The notes under the pieces are model-generated. The model was not told where the DNA came from, ran no database searches, and was given only the letters and a program-made list of their open reading frames with translations. This document shows, piece by piece, positions 9,029 to 17,796 of a stretch of 64,000 bases of DNA. The DNA lies in contig NZ_LFLU01000017.1 of assembly GCF_001189965.1 (NCBI RefSeq), positions 1 to 64,000 on the forward strand, given 5' to 3'. The stretch comes from Herbaspirillum rhizosphaerae (GTDB lineage: Bacteria; Pseudomonadota; Gammaproteobacteria; Burkholderiales; Burkholderiaceae_D). A program made the translations under genes and the position numbers. Each line of letters opens with the position of its first letter. The first letter of the stretch is position 1.

Positions 9029-9154
9029 ATGATCCATCGTCATCATGGTTTGCAGCAGGCGTCCATACGCATGCGCGCAAGGTCGCAAAGCCTTCATCAT
9101 CACACCGTTCTTACCGAGGTAAACGCGGTGCATTTCCACATGTCCCTGCAGTAG
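9029..9154 (+). CDS. Candidate His-rich 41-residue small protein or leader peptide
   Basis: An ATG at 9029 follows a perfect Shine-Dalgarno AGGAGG (9017-9022) with a 6-base spacer and is open for 41 codons to TAG. The predicted peptide begins MIHRHHGLQQASIRMRARSQ and contains 8 histidines and several arginines, with no hydrophobic segment. The start signal is far better than chance in this AT-rich gap. The sigma-54-like promoter of the importer lies downstream, so the ORF would need its own promoter or belong to a longer transcript. It could be a leader peptide, a small protein, or a coincidence. No homology is known to me. Confidence 0.35.
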   Translation: MIHRHHGLQQASIRMRARSQSLHHHTVLTEVNAVHFHMSLQ

Positions 9155-9193
9155 ATTTTTTCTCGTCGCGATGATGATTTTTTCATCAACACG

Positions 9194-9207
9194 GGCATAG
9201 AACTTGC
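9194..9207 (+). promoter_or_regulatory. Sigma-54 (-24/-12) promoter candidate
   Basis: GGCATAGAACTTGC carries GG and GC exactly 10 bp apart, with the TTGC of the -12 box intact and GGCA matching the -24 box (consensus TGGCAC-N5-TTGC). It lies about 57 bp before the importer ATG, giving a leader of about 45 bases. Sigma-54 control through NtrC would suit a nitrogen-compound importer. The match is seen; use in vivo is inferred. Confidence 0.5.
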
Positions 9208-9263
9208 GTCACAAGAGATTGATTTAACCTTTTCAATGCACAGTCATTTTTGGAGATGTGAAT

Positions 9264-10460
9264 ATGATGAATCGTCGTGATTTTCTCAAGCTGTCCGCAC
9301 TCGCCGCACCAGGCGCCCTGTCTTACACCGATGTGTTTGCGCAAGCCGATGCGATCCAGTTCGGCTGTCCTGTTCCGATGTCCGGTCCGTTCGCCGCCAA
9401 TGGCAAATATGCCGACATGGGCATGAAGCTGGCGCTGCAAAAATACGGCAAGGTGCTCGGCAAGAACCTGAGCTACACCACGCTGGACACAGAAGGAAAA
9501 CCGGCGACCGCCGTGCGCAAGATGCAAGAGACGATGGAAAAAGGCACGCGCTTTTTTGCCGGCGGCATCCTCTCCGGCGAAGCGCTGGCGATGGGCAAGG
9601 AAGCGGAAAAAGGCGGCAGCATCTTCATCACCACGGCAGGCGCCGATGAAATTACCGGCAGCGATTGCAACCGCGCCACCTTCCGCTGGTCGGTGCCGAC
9701 CTTCGGCGCGATCGAGCAAACCGTGCGTCCGCTGCTGGAAAAAATGCCGAACGCCAAACGCTGGTACACCATCACGCCGCAATACGTTTTCGGCGACGGT
9801 TTGCTGAGCGCCGCGAAAGCGATCTTCAAGGAAAAAGGCATCGAACACGTCGGCAACAGCTACCATTCGCTGGCCGAAAAAGAGTTCAGCGGCTACCTCA
9901 CCAACGCCATGGCCGCCAAGCCGGACGTGCTGTTATTGTTGAATTTCGGTTCGCAATCGTCGGACACGCTGCGCCAGGCAGTGAGCTTCGGCATGAAGAA
10001 CAACTGCACCATCCTGATGGCCTGGGCGTCGGGCCTGGAGCAATTCGAGACACTGGGTGCGGACATCTGCGACGGCGTCTACTTCGGCGCGCAATACTGG
10101 CACGCGATCGATTCGCCGTTCAACAAGGAGTTCGTCAAACTGGTCAACGACTCGCTGAAGATCGATCCGAACTACAGCCTGGCCGGTTCCTACATCTGCA
10201 CCAAGATCATGCTGGACGCCATCATCAAGGCCAATAGCACCGATCCGAAAGCGGTCATCGCGGCCATGGAAGGCATGAAGTACGAAGGCTTGACCGGCAC
10301 CGAAGAAATCCGCAAGGGCGATCATCAGGTCATCAAGAACTATTACCTGCTCAAGGGCAAGGCCAAGTCCAAGATGCGCAACAAGAACGACTATGCGGAC
10401 ATCATCTCGTCCGGAAAATCGTTCCTCGCGCTCGATAAAACAATGTGCAAGCTGGGCTGA
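9264..10460 (+). CDS. Liv-type ABC transporter, periplasmic substrate-binding protein
   Basis: The 398-residue type-I periplasmic binding protein belongs to the LivK/UrtA/amide-binding superfamily. The N-terminus has a twin-arginine motif (NRRDFLKLSALAAPGAL) followed by a hydrophobic stretch and a likely cleavage near VFAQA. Tat-dependent export of a folded protein is therefore plausible. Mature-domain signs include IQFGCPVPMSGPFAANG and YTITPQYVFGDGL. The ATG at 9264 follows TGGAG at 8 bases. It heads an operon with two permeases, two ATPases and two amidase-like enzymes. The substrate is probably an amide, ureide or N-carbamoyl amino acid, but this rests on neighbours only. Confidence 0.88.
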   Translation: MMNRRDFLKLSALAAPGALSYTDVFAQADAIQFGCPVPMSGPFAANGKYADMGMKLALQKYGKVLGKNLSYTTLDTEGKPATAVRKMQETMEKGTRFFAGGILSGEALAMGKEAEKGGSIFITTAGADEITGSDCNRATFRWSVPTFGAIEQTVRPLLEKMPNAKRWYTITPQYVFGDGLLSAAKAIFKEKGIEHVGNSYHSLAEKEFSGYLTNAMAAKPDVLLLLNFGSQSSDTLRQAVSFGMKNNCTILMAWASGLEQFETLGADICDGVYFGAQYWHAIDSPFNKEFVKLVNDSLKIDPNYSLAGSYICTKIMLDAIIKANSTDPKAVIAAMEGMKYEGLTGTEEIRKGDHQVIKNYYLLKGKAKSKMRNKNDYADIISSGKSFLALDKTMCKLG

Positions 10461-10596
10461 CCTGTCCCTGATCCTACTGCGAAGCCGTGATCCGGCAGCG
10501 GGCGGTGCTCGGAATCCTCGTGTACCCAAGTACACTCCGGTTCCTCCGCTCCGGCCGCTACCGGCTGACGGCTTCTCGCTACGGATCAGGAACAGG
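10461..10596. repeat. Long imperfect palindrome between binding-protein and permease genes
   Basis: The outer arms are 10461-10488 (starts CCTGTCCCTGATCC, ends GAAGCCGT) and 10568-10596 (starts ACGGCTTC, ends GATCAGGAACAGG), with few mismatches. At the centre GTGTAC-CCAA-GTACAC (10520-10535) is itself a perfect hairpin. The transcript would fold into one long stem immediately after the binding-protein stop codon. Such structures often protect the upstream message or lower downstream expression, matching the usual excess of binding protein over permease. Its origin may be a mobile palindromic repeat. Confidence 0.65.
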
Positions 10597-10680
10597 TCGA
10601 CGACTGTGATTGCTCAAAGAAAGTCTTGGGCGAATCGCATCTGCCGCCGTCGCGAGCGCTTCTCAACGTATTGAGGTTTC

Positions 10681-11541
10681 ATGAATATCTATCTGCTGCA
10701 AATTGCCAATGGCGTCGGCATCGGCATGCTGTATTTCCTGCTGGCGGTGGGCTTGTCCATCGTGTTCGGCCTGCTGCGTTTCGTCAATTTTTCGCATGGC
10801 GCATTTTTCCTGCTGGGTGCCTATTTCTGCTTCCAGCTCGGTGAAATGGGCGTCAATTTCTGGTGGTCCCTGCTGATCGCTCCCGTCGTCGTCGGCATGT
10901 TCGCGTTTCTGGTTGAGCGCTTCGTATTGCGCCATATTTATGCGCTGCCGCATCACTTCCATATTCTCTTTACCGTCGGTCTGGCGTTGGTGTTGCAGGA
11001 GGCCGTGATCTCTTACTGGGGCCCGCTGGGCAACAATATTTCGCCGCCGGACCTGCTGCAAGGCGTGGTCATGGCCGGCGGTTTCGTGTATCCGAAATAT
11101 CGCCTGTTCGTGATCGCGCTCACTGCTGTGATGGCGCTGCTGTTGTGGTGGATTCTTGAAGGCACGCGCCTCGGCTCCATCGTGCGCGCCGGCAGCGAAT
11201 CGACCGAAATGGTGTCGCTGCTGGGCTTGAATATTGCTCGCATTTTCAGCCTGGTGTTCGCGCTCGGCGCATTCACTGCGGGTCTGGCGGGAGCACTCGC
11301 GGCGCCGATTCGCGGTGTGGAACCGTTCATGGGCGTGGAAGCATTGGGCATCGCCTTCGTGGTGGTGGTGATCGGCGGCCTCGGCAGTTTTTCCGGTGCG
11401 CTGGTGGGCGGCATCCTGGTCGGCATCGTGCAGAGCGTGATGAGCACGGTGTGGTCGGAAGGCGCGCATCTGATGATTTATGTGGCGATGGCGGCGGTCA
11501 TGCTGCTGCGTCCCAACGGCCTGCTCGGCCGCGCCAGCTGA
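10681..11541 (+). CDS. Liv-type ABC permease (LivH family)
   Basis: The 286-residue integral membrane protein has about eight hydrophobic segments and begins with the family-typical run of a long helix followed by GLLRFVNFSHGAFFLLGAY. The ARIFSLVFALGAFTAGLAGAL segment near residue 190 is the conserved cytoplasmic EAA-like region contacting the ATPases. It should form half of the inner-membrane channel with the following LivM-like protein. It is separated from the binding-protein gene by a 220-bp gap containing a long palindrome, and from the next gene by 10 bp. Confidence 0.92.
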   Translation: MNIYLLQIANGVGIGMLYFLLAVGLSIVFGLLRFVNFSHGAFFLLGAYFCFQLGEMGVNFWWSLLIAPVVVGMFAFLVERFVLRHIYALPHHFHILFTVGLALVLQEAVISYWGPLGNNISPPDLLQGVVMAGGFVYPKYRLFVIALTAVMALLLWWILEGTRLGSIVRAGSESTEMVSLLGLNIARIFSLVFALGAFTAGLAGALAAPIRGVEPFMGVEALGIAFVVVVIGGLGSFSGALVGGILVGIVQSVMSTVWSEGAHLMIYVAMAAVMLLRPNGLLGRAS

Positions 11542-11551
11542 GGAGACCGAC

Positions 11552-12543
11552 ATGAAACATATCGCTCATTTCCGCTTCACGCTACTGGCCATTGCCGTGG
11601 TGTTGCTGCTGCCGCTGTGCGTCGGTTCGGGCACGCTGGCAACCGAAGTCTTGATCTATGCGCTGGCTGCGCTGGGGTGCAATCTGCTGCTCGGCTATAC
11701 CGGACTGATGTCGTTCGGCCAGGGGATATTCTTCGGTATCGGCAGCTATGCCACGGGTCTGGCTTTGCTGCACCTGAAGGCGCCGCTGCTGATTTCCCTG
11801 TTGATCGCCGCCGTCATCGGCGGGCTGATTGCGCTGCTGGTCGGCTGGTTTTCGATACGCCAGAAGGGTACCTACTTCGTCATGCTGACGCTGGCGTTTG
11901 CGCAGATGTTCTACTTCCTCGCCTACACGATGAAGGACATCACCGGCGGCGACAACGGCCTGCTCGACATCCCGCGCCCCAACCTGTCGGTGTTCGGCCA
12001 TACCTTGTTGCCGACCACGACCTCGTGGCAGTACTACAGCTTCGTCGCGATCCTGTTCGTAGTGGTGTTCTGGCTGCTGCAACGCGTGGTCGATTCGGTG
12101 CTGGGACGCACCCTGCTGGCGGTGCGCGACAACGAGGCGCGCGCTTCCGCAGTGGGCTACGACGTGACCTTGCTGAAGCTTGCTGCTTTCGTGATTTCCG
12201 GCATGGTAACGGGACTTGCAGGCGGGCTGCACGCGATGATGACCGGCGTCGCGCCGTTGTCGAACATCGAATACCACACCAGCGAATCGATCCTGATCAT
12301 GACCGTGATCGGCGGCACCGGCAACCTGTTCGCCTCGGTGCTGGGCGCATCCTTCTACGTCCTGATCGGCAACTGGCTGTCGACGCTGTGGCCGCGCTGG
12401 CTGATGCTGCTCGGCTTCCTGCTGATCGGCGTGAGCCTGTACATGCACAAGGGCTTGTACGGTCTTGCGCAATCGCTGCTGCAACGCCTGCGCCCTGCCG
12501 CGAAAAACAGTATGAGTACCGACATCGCCAAGGAGAGCCATTG

Positions 12544-12544
<1 letters not shown>
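11552..12544 (+). CDS. Liv-type ABC permease (LivM family)
   Basis: The 330-residue inner-membrane protein has the LivM signatures LGYTGLMSFGQGIFFGIGSY and VIGGTGNLFASVLGASFY, and the intervening loop RDNEARASAVGYDVTLLKL that docks to the nucleotide-binding subunits. The ATG at 11552 follows AGGAGA. A longer in-frame start would run back into the LivH gene and read low-complexity Cys/Arg. It ends in ATGA, where its TGA overlaps the ATG of the first ATPase. This indicates translational coupling. Confidence 0.92.
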
Positions 12545-13334
<790 letters not shown>

Positions 13335-13338
<4 letters not shown>

Positions 13339-14039
13339 TCCTCAACGTACAGGACATTCATAGTTACTACGGCAAGAGCCATATCCTGCAGGGCGTGTCG
13401 CTGCAGGTCGCCGCCGGCGAAGTGATCACGCTGCTGGGCCGCAACGGCGCCGGCAAGAGCACGACGCTCAAAAGCATCGTCGGCGTGGTCGAGCCGCGCC
13501 AGGGCAAGGTCATGTTCGAAGGCAACAACGTCGCCGGCCTGCCGGCCTACAAGATCGCCTCACGCGGTGTCTGCCTGGTGCCGGAGCATCGCGGCATCTT
13601 CAAGCTGCTGACGGTAGAAGAGAACCTGACCATGGCGGCGCGCAAGGATTCGGCGTGGGGCCTGGAAGACGTGTACAAGATCTTCCCGCGCCTGAAAGAG
13701 CGCCGCAAGAACGGCGGCGGCCAGCTGTCCGGCGGCGAGCAGCAGATGCTGGCGATTGCGCGCGCGCTGATGACGCATCCCAAGGTGCTGATGCTGGATG
13801 AACCGGTCGAAGGGCTGGCGCCGGTGATCGTCGACGAGATCGTGGCGCAGATCAAACTGATCAAGGCGACCGGCATGTCGATCATCCTGGTCGAGCAAAA
13901 CCTGGAGGTTTGCACGCAACTGGCGGATCGGCATTACATTGTCGAACAGGGACGCATCGCCTATACCGCGACCAATGCAGAATTCCTCGCCGACGACAGC
14001 GCGAAAGACCGCTATCTTGGCGTAAATCTTGCTGCTTAA
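13335..14039 (+). CDS. Liv-type ABC ATP-binding protein (LivF family)
   Basis: The 234-residue ATPase has Walker A GRNGAGKST, the Q-loop region VCLVPEHRGIFKLLTVEENL, signature LSGGEQQM, Walker B VLMLDEPVEGLAPV, and the H-loop position occupied by Gln in ILVEQNLEV, which is normal in LivF. The start is GTG at 13335, overlapping the previous stop by four bases (GTGA). It completes a full binding-protein/two-permease/two-ATPase importer. Confidence 0.93.
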
Positions 14040-14084
14040 ATGAAGAACTGAGTTGCAGCACAAACCGAATTTGACGGAGTCATC

Positions 14085-15338
14085 ATGGACATGAAAACCA
14101 GCATCACCAATTTACGCATCGACGGCAAACGCCTGTGGAACTCGCTGATGGATCTGGGCGCAATCGGCGCAACCCCCAAGGGCGGCGTCTGCCGTCTGGC
14201 GCTGAGCGATCTCGACAAGCAGGGCCGCGACCTCGTCAGCAGTTGGGCGAAACAGGAAGGCATGAGCGTCGTGGTCGACCAGATCGGCAACATCTTCATG
14301 CGCCGCGACGGCCGCAACAACGACCTGCCGCCGGTGGTTACCGGCTCGCACATCGACACCCAGCCGACCGGCGGCAAGTTCGACGGCAACTACGGCGTGC
14401 TGGCCGGCATGGAAGTGATCCGCACGCTGAACCAGCACAACATCCAGACCGAAGCGCCGATCGAAGTCGCGGTGTGGACCAATGAAGAAGGCTCGCGCTT
14501 CGTGCCGGTGATGATGGGCTCGGGCGTGTTTTGCGGCGCGTTCACGCTGGAGCATGCCTACGGCGCCACCGACGTCGACGGCAAGAATGTGAAAGATGAA
14601 CTGACGCGCATCGGCTACATCGGCGAGCAGAAGTGCGGCGACCATCCTATCGGCGCGTATTACGAAGCGCACATCGAACAAGGTCCGGTGCTGGAAAACG
14701 CCGACACCGTCATCGGCGTGGTGCCGGCCGTACTCGGCCTGTCGTGGTATGACTGCACGGTCACCGGTTTTGAATCGCACGCCGGCCCGACGCCGATGGA
14801 AATCCGTAAGGATGCGTTGCAGGTATCCACCTACATCATGCAGGAAGTCGTCGCCATCGCAAACTGCTATCCGCCTTACGGCCGCGGCACCGTCGGCCAG
14901 GTGCAGGTGATGCCGAACAGCCGCAACGTGATTCCGGGACAGGTGAAATTTTCCATCGACCTGCGCAACGTCAGCGACGAGACGCTGAACCAGATGCATG
15001 AAGATTTGCTGGCCTATCTGGAGCAAACCCGCCAGAAGACCGGACTGAAAATCGAGCTGGAGCGTGTGTCTTATTTCCCGCCCTGCCCTTTCCATCCCGA
15101 CTGCGTGAGCGAAGTGCGCAATGCCTCGGCGATGCTCGGCTACGCGACCATGGATGTGGTCTCTGGCGCCGGCCACGATGCGATCTACGCCGCGCGCCTG
15201 GCGCCGGCCGGCATGATCTTCGTACCGTGCAAGGACGGCGTCAGCCATAACGAAATCGAGGACGCCAAACCTGAGCATCTGGAAGCCGGCGCCAACGTAC
15301 TGTTGCACGCCATGCTCGCCAGCGCCAAGGTCGTCTGA
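14085..15338 (+). CDS. M20-family Zn hydrolase (N-carbamoyl-L-amino-acid hydrolase / allantoate amidohydrolase type)
   Basis: The 417-residue protein has the hydantoinase/carbamoylase metal ligands in order: His and Asp in TGSHIDTQPTGGKFDGNYG, Glu in NEEGSRF, His in YEAHIEQGP, and a distal His in VSHNEIEDAKPEH. The GHDAIYAARLAPAGMIF and FESHAGPTPM segments are also typical. Such enzymes remove a carbamoyl group from N-carbamoyl amino acids, ureidopropionate or allantoate, releasing ammonia and CO2. The gene follows the importer by 45 bp with an ACGGAG ribosome binding site, so the imported compound is probably its substrate or a precursor. The exact substrate is open. Confidence 0.88.
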   Translation: MDMKTSITNLRIDGKRLWNSLMDLGAIGATPKGGVCRLALSDLDKQGRDLVSSWAKQEGMSVVVDQIGNIFMRRDGRNNDLPPVVTGSHIDTQPTGGKFDGNYGVLAGMEVIRTLNQHNIQTEAPIEVAVWTNEEGSRFVPVMMGSGVFCGAFTLEHAYGATDVDGKNVKDELTRIGYIGEQKCGDHPIGAYYEAHIEQGPVLENADTVIGVVPAVLGLSWYDCTVTGFESHAGPTPMEIRKDALQVSTYIMQEVVAIANCYPPYGRGTVGQVQVMPNSRNVIPGQVKFSIDLRNVSDETLNQMHEDLLAYLEQTRQKTGLKIELERVSYFPPCPFHPDCVSEVRNASAMLGYATMDVVSGAGHDAIYAARLAPAGMIFVPCKDGVSHNEIEDAKPEHLEAGANVLLHAMLASAKVV

Positions 15339-15358
15339 ATATCATCAAGGAATTTGTC

Positions 15359-16858
15359 ATGCCGTTGAAAATTGTCATCGCCCGCCTGAACCACGAGACC
15401 AATACCTTCTCACCCATCCCGACGCCGCTGGAAGCGTTTGCGCCGCAATGGGACAGCGCCGCGTATCAGGACCAGAAAGGCGCGCGCACCGCGATGGGCG
15501 CTTTCCTCGATATCGCCGACGGCATGTCGGCGTCCATCGTCACGCCGCTGGCGGCCACGGCCAATCCGAGCGCGACGGTGGCGGGCGACGCCTATACCCT
15601 GATGACCGACGCCATCGTGCGCGCCGTCGAAGGCGGTTGCGACGCCATCATGCTGGATCTGCACGGCGCCATGGTGGCGGAGAATGCCGACGACGGCGAA
15701 GGCGCGCTGCTCGAACGCATCCGCAAGATCGCGCCGCAGGTGCCGCTATGCGTGGCGCTCGACCTGCACGGCAACGTCACGCAAAAGATGGTCGACAACA
15801 CCGACGTCATCGTCAGCTTCAAGACTTATCCGCATATCGACATGTACGAAACCGGCGAGCACGCCGGCCGCCTGCTGCTGCAATTGCTGCAGGAGAAATC
15901 GCGTCCGGTCACCGGCTGGCGGCAAGTGCCGCTGCTGTCGGCGACGCTGACCAGCAATACCTCGGCATCGGCCATGCAGCGCGCGGTGGAACAGGCCAAA
16001 CTGGCCGAGAAGCAAACCGGCGTGCTGGCGGTGTCGGTGCTGGCCGGTTTTCCTTTGTCCGATTTCCGCGATGCAGGCATGTCGGTGGTGGTCGTGACCG
16101 ACAATGATGCAGCGCTCGCGCAGAGCGTCGCCGATACGATTGCAAAACAGATCTGGGCCGAGCGCGACGATTTCGTCTACGACAGCCAACCTTTGCGTCA
16201 GTCATTGGCGCATGCGCGCGAGATGGCGGCAGGTCCGGACAAGGGCCCGGTGCTGTTGCTGGACCATAGCGACAACGTCATGTCGGGCGGCACCTGCAAC
16301 ACCATGGACGTACTGGAAGCGGCGCTGGCCGAAGGCATGAGCGGCATCGCCGCCGGCCCGATCAGCGATCCGGAAGCGGTCGCGCAATTGCTGAAAGCGG
16401 GTGTGGGCGGCACGGTCACGCTGGCAGTCGGCAACAAGGTGCCGCTGACGCAGCAAGGCATCACCAAGACGCCGCTGCAACTGACCGGCAAGGTGCTGGC
16501 GATCACCGACGGCGTGTTCCGCGTGTCCGGTCCTATCTATACCGGCTCGACCATCAACATGGGTAACAGCGTGCTGTTCGATACCGGTGCGGCAAAAATC
16601 GTCATCACGGAAGAGCGTGTCGAACCCTACGACCTTGGCGTGTTCACCAGCCTCGGCCTGGATCCGGCGAGCATGGATTACGTGATCCTGAAATCGCGCA
16701 TGTATTGCCGTCCGGTGTTTGTGCCGATCAGCAAGGGGCTGGAAGAATGCGATTCCGACAGCGGCGGCCCGACCAGCTCGAACTTCGACCTGTTCCCGAT
16801 TCGCAAGGTGCGCCGTCCGGTGTATCCGCTCGACGCAGCGACACCGGCCCCGGTCTGA
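15359..16858 (+). CDS. M81-family MlrC-like metallopeptidase
   Basis: The 499-residue protein matches the MlrC/M81 family. The N-terminus KIVIARLNHETNTFSP carries one expected zinc ligand (HET). LDLHGNVTQKMVDNTD and TYPHIDMYETGEHAG follow, and the C-terminal domain has DHSDNVMSGGTCNTM. MlrC was described for linearised microcystin cleavage. Most family members sit in amide or hydantoin-utilisation operons and have unknown substrates, which fits this context better. It starts 20 bp after the carbamoylase-like gene with an AAGGA site and is probably co-transcribed. No signal peptide is visible. Confidence 0.88.
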   Translation: MPLKIVIARLNHETNTFSPIPTPLEAFAPQWDSAAYQDQKGARTAMGAFLDIADGMSASIVTPLAATANPSATVAGDAYTLMTDAIVRAVEGGCDAIMLDLHGAMVAENADDGEGALLERIRKIAPQVPLCVALDLHGNVTQKMVDNTDVIVSFKTYPHIDMYETGEHAGRLLLQLLQEKSRPVTGWRQVPLLSATLTSNTSASAMQRAVEQAKLAEKQTGVLAVSVLAGFPLSDFRDAGMSVVVVTDNDAALAQSVADTIAKQIWAERDDFVYDSQPLRQSLAHAREMAAGPDKGPVLLLDHSDNVMSGGTCNTMDVLEAALAEGMSGIAAGPISDPEAVAQLLKAGVGGTVTLAVGNKVPLTQQGITKTPLQLTGKVLAITDGVFRVSGPIYTGSTINMGNSVLFDTGAAKIVITEERVEPYDLGVFTSLGLDPASMDYVILKSRMYCRPVFVPISKGLEECDSDSGGPTSSNFDLFPIRKVRRPVYPLDAATPAPV

Positions 16859-16863
16859 GTACC

Positions 16864-17796
16864 TTGCCGACGCCGCAAGCAACTGCGCAGAGCCGCAAGG
16901 ACAACGGCAGAGCCAAGCTGTTGCTGCTGATCCTCGGCGTGGTCTGGGGATTGAACTGGCCGGCGGTCAAGGTCTCGCTGAGCGGCGTCTCGCCGTGGAC
17001 CTTGCGCACCATCGGCCTCGGCGCGGCGGCGTGCACGCTGTTCGTGCTGGCGCTGGTGCGCGGCCGCGCGCTGCGCATCGGCGCGCGCGACCGTGTGCAC
17101 ATCGTGATGACCGGCCTGCTCAACATTGCGCTGTTCAATATCCTGCTGACCTTTGCCCAACTCGGCGCGGCGACTTCGCGCGTGGCGATCATCACTTATT
17201 CGATGCCGCTGTGGGCGACGCTGTTTGCGCGCATCGCGCTGGGCGAGAAGCTGGACCGCGTACGCGGCATGGGACTGGCGCTGGGCGCGGGCGGCCTGGC
17301 GGTGCTGATTTCTCCGCTGCTCGGCGGCGGCCTGCAGGCGCTGCCGCACGGCATCCTGTACGCACTGGCGGCGGCGCTGACCTGGGCGGCGGGAACGGTC
17401 TACATGAAGTGGGCGAAGATCAATGCCGAACCGCTGGCGATCGCAGCGTGGCAATTGCTGATCGGCGCGCTGGTGGCGCTGACCGGCTTGCTTTCCTTCG
17501 AGGGCTGGCCGCATCCGGGGGCACTGCATGTGCAAGTGATCGGCGCGCTGGCGTATCACATCTTTTTCGGCATGGCGGCGGGCTACATCCTGTGGTTTGA
17601 AATCATCGCCAGACTGCCGGCCGGCATCGCCGCGCTCGGCACGCTGCTGGTGCCGGTGGTCGGCGTCAGCGGCGCGGTGCTGTTGCTGGGCGAACGCCCG
17701 AGCGCGCCGGACATGCTGGGCTTCGTGCTGATTTTCAGCGCCGCGATTTGCGTGTTGCTGCCGGCGGGTTCACTGCGGTTGTTGTGCAGGACCTGA
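16864..17796 (+). CDS. DMT-superfamily transporter (two EamA domains)
   Basis: The roughly 310-residue membrane protein has ten hydrophobic segments in two EamA repeats. The first begins LLLLILGVVWGLNWPAVK and the second about residue 155 at GILYALAAALTWAAGTVYMKW. The start is uncertain: TTG at 16864, five bases after the previous stop, gives the family's length. No ATG lies upstream of the first helix in this frame after that stop. It is probably translationally coupled to the M81 gene. DMT proteins export or import amino acids and metabolites; here it may remove an end product. It abuts the convergent GGDEF-EAL gene with no gap. Confidence 0.82.
   Translation: MPTPQATAQSRKDNGRAKLLLLILGVVWGLNWPAVKVSLSGVSPWTLRTIGLGAAACTLFVLALVRGRALRIGARDRVHIVMTGLLNIALFNILLTFAQLGAATSRVAIITYSMPLWATLFARIALGEKLDRVRGMGLALGAGGLAVLISPLLGGGLQALPHGILYALAAALTWAAGTVYMKWAKINAEPLAIAAWQLLIGALVALTGLLSFEGWPHPGALHVQVIGALAYHIFFGMAAGYILWFEIIARLPAGIAALGTLLVPVVGVSGAVLLLGERPSAPDMLGFVLIFSAAICVLLPAGSLRLLCRT

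Larger units (their letters stand above)
8757..9263. other. Long AT-rich leader region before the ABC importer
   Basis: About 500 bp separate the terminator from the importer. It holds a candidate 41-codon ORF (9029-9154) and a sigma-54-like promoter (9194-9207). GGTGCA occurs three times (about 8787, 8808 and 9127); these could be NtrC half-sites but lack properly spaced partners. T-runs at 9155-9160 and around 9176-9183 follow the mini-ORF. Base composition is clearly more AT-rich than the flanking genes. Confidence 0.5.

Noticed and set aside
8780-9133. NtrC binding sites
   Set aside because: GGTGCA half-sites occur three times but none has a correctly oriented partner at the usual spacing.
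9029-9154. His operon leader attenuator
   Set aside because: The ORF is His-rich, but no histidine biosynthesis genes follow and no alternative terminator/antiterminator pair is evident.
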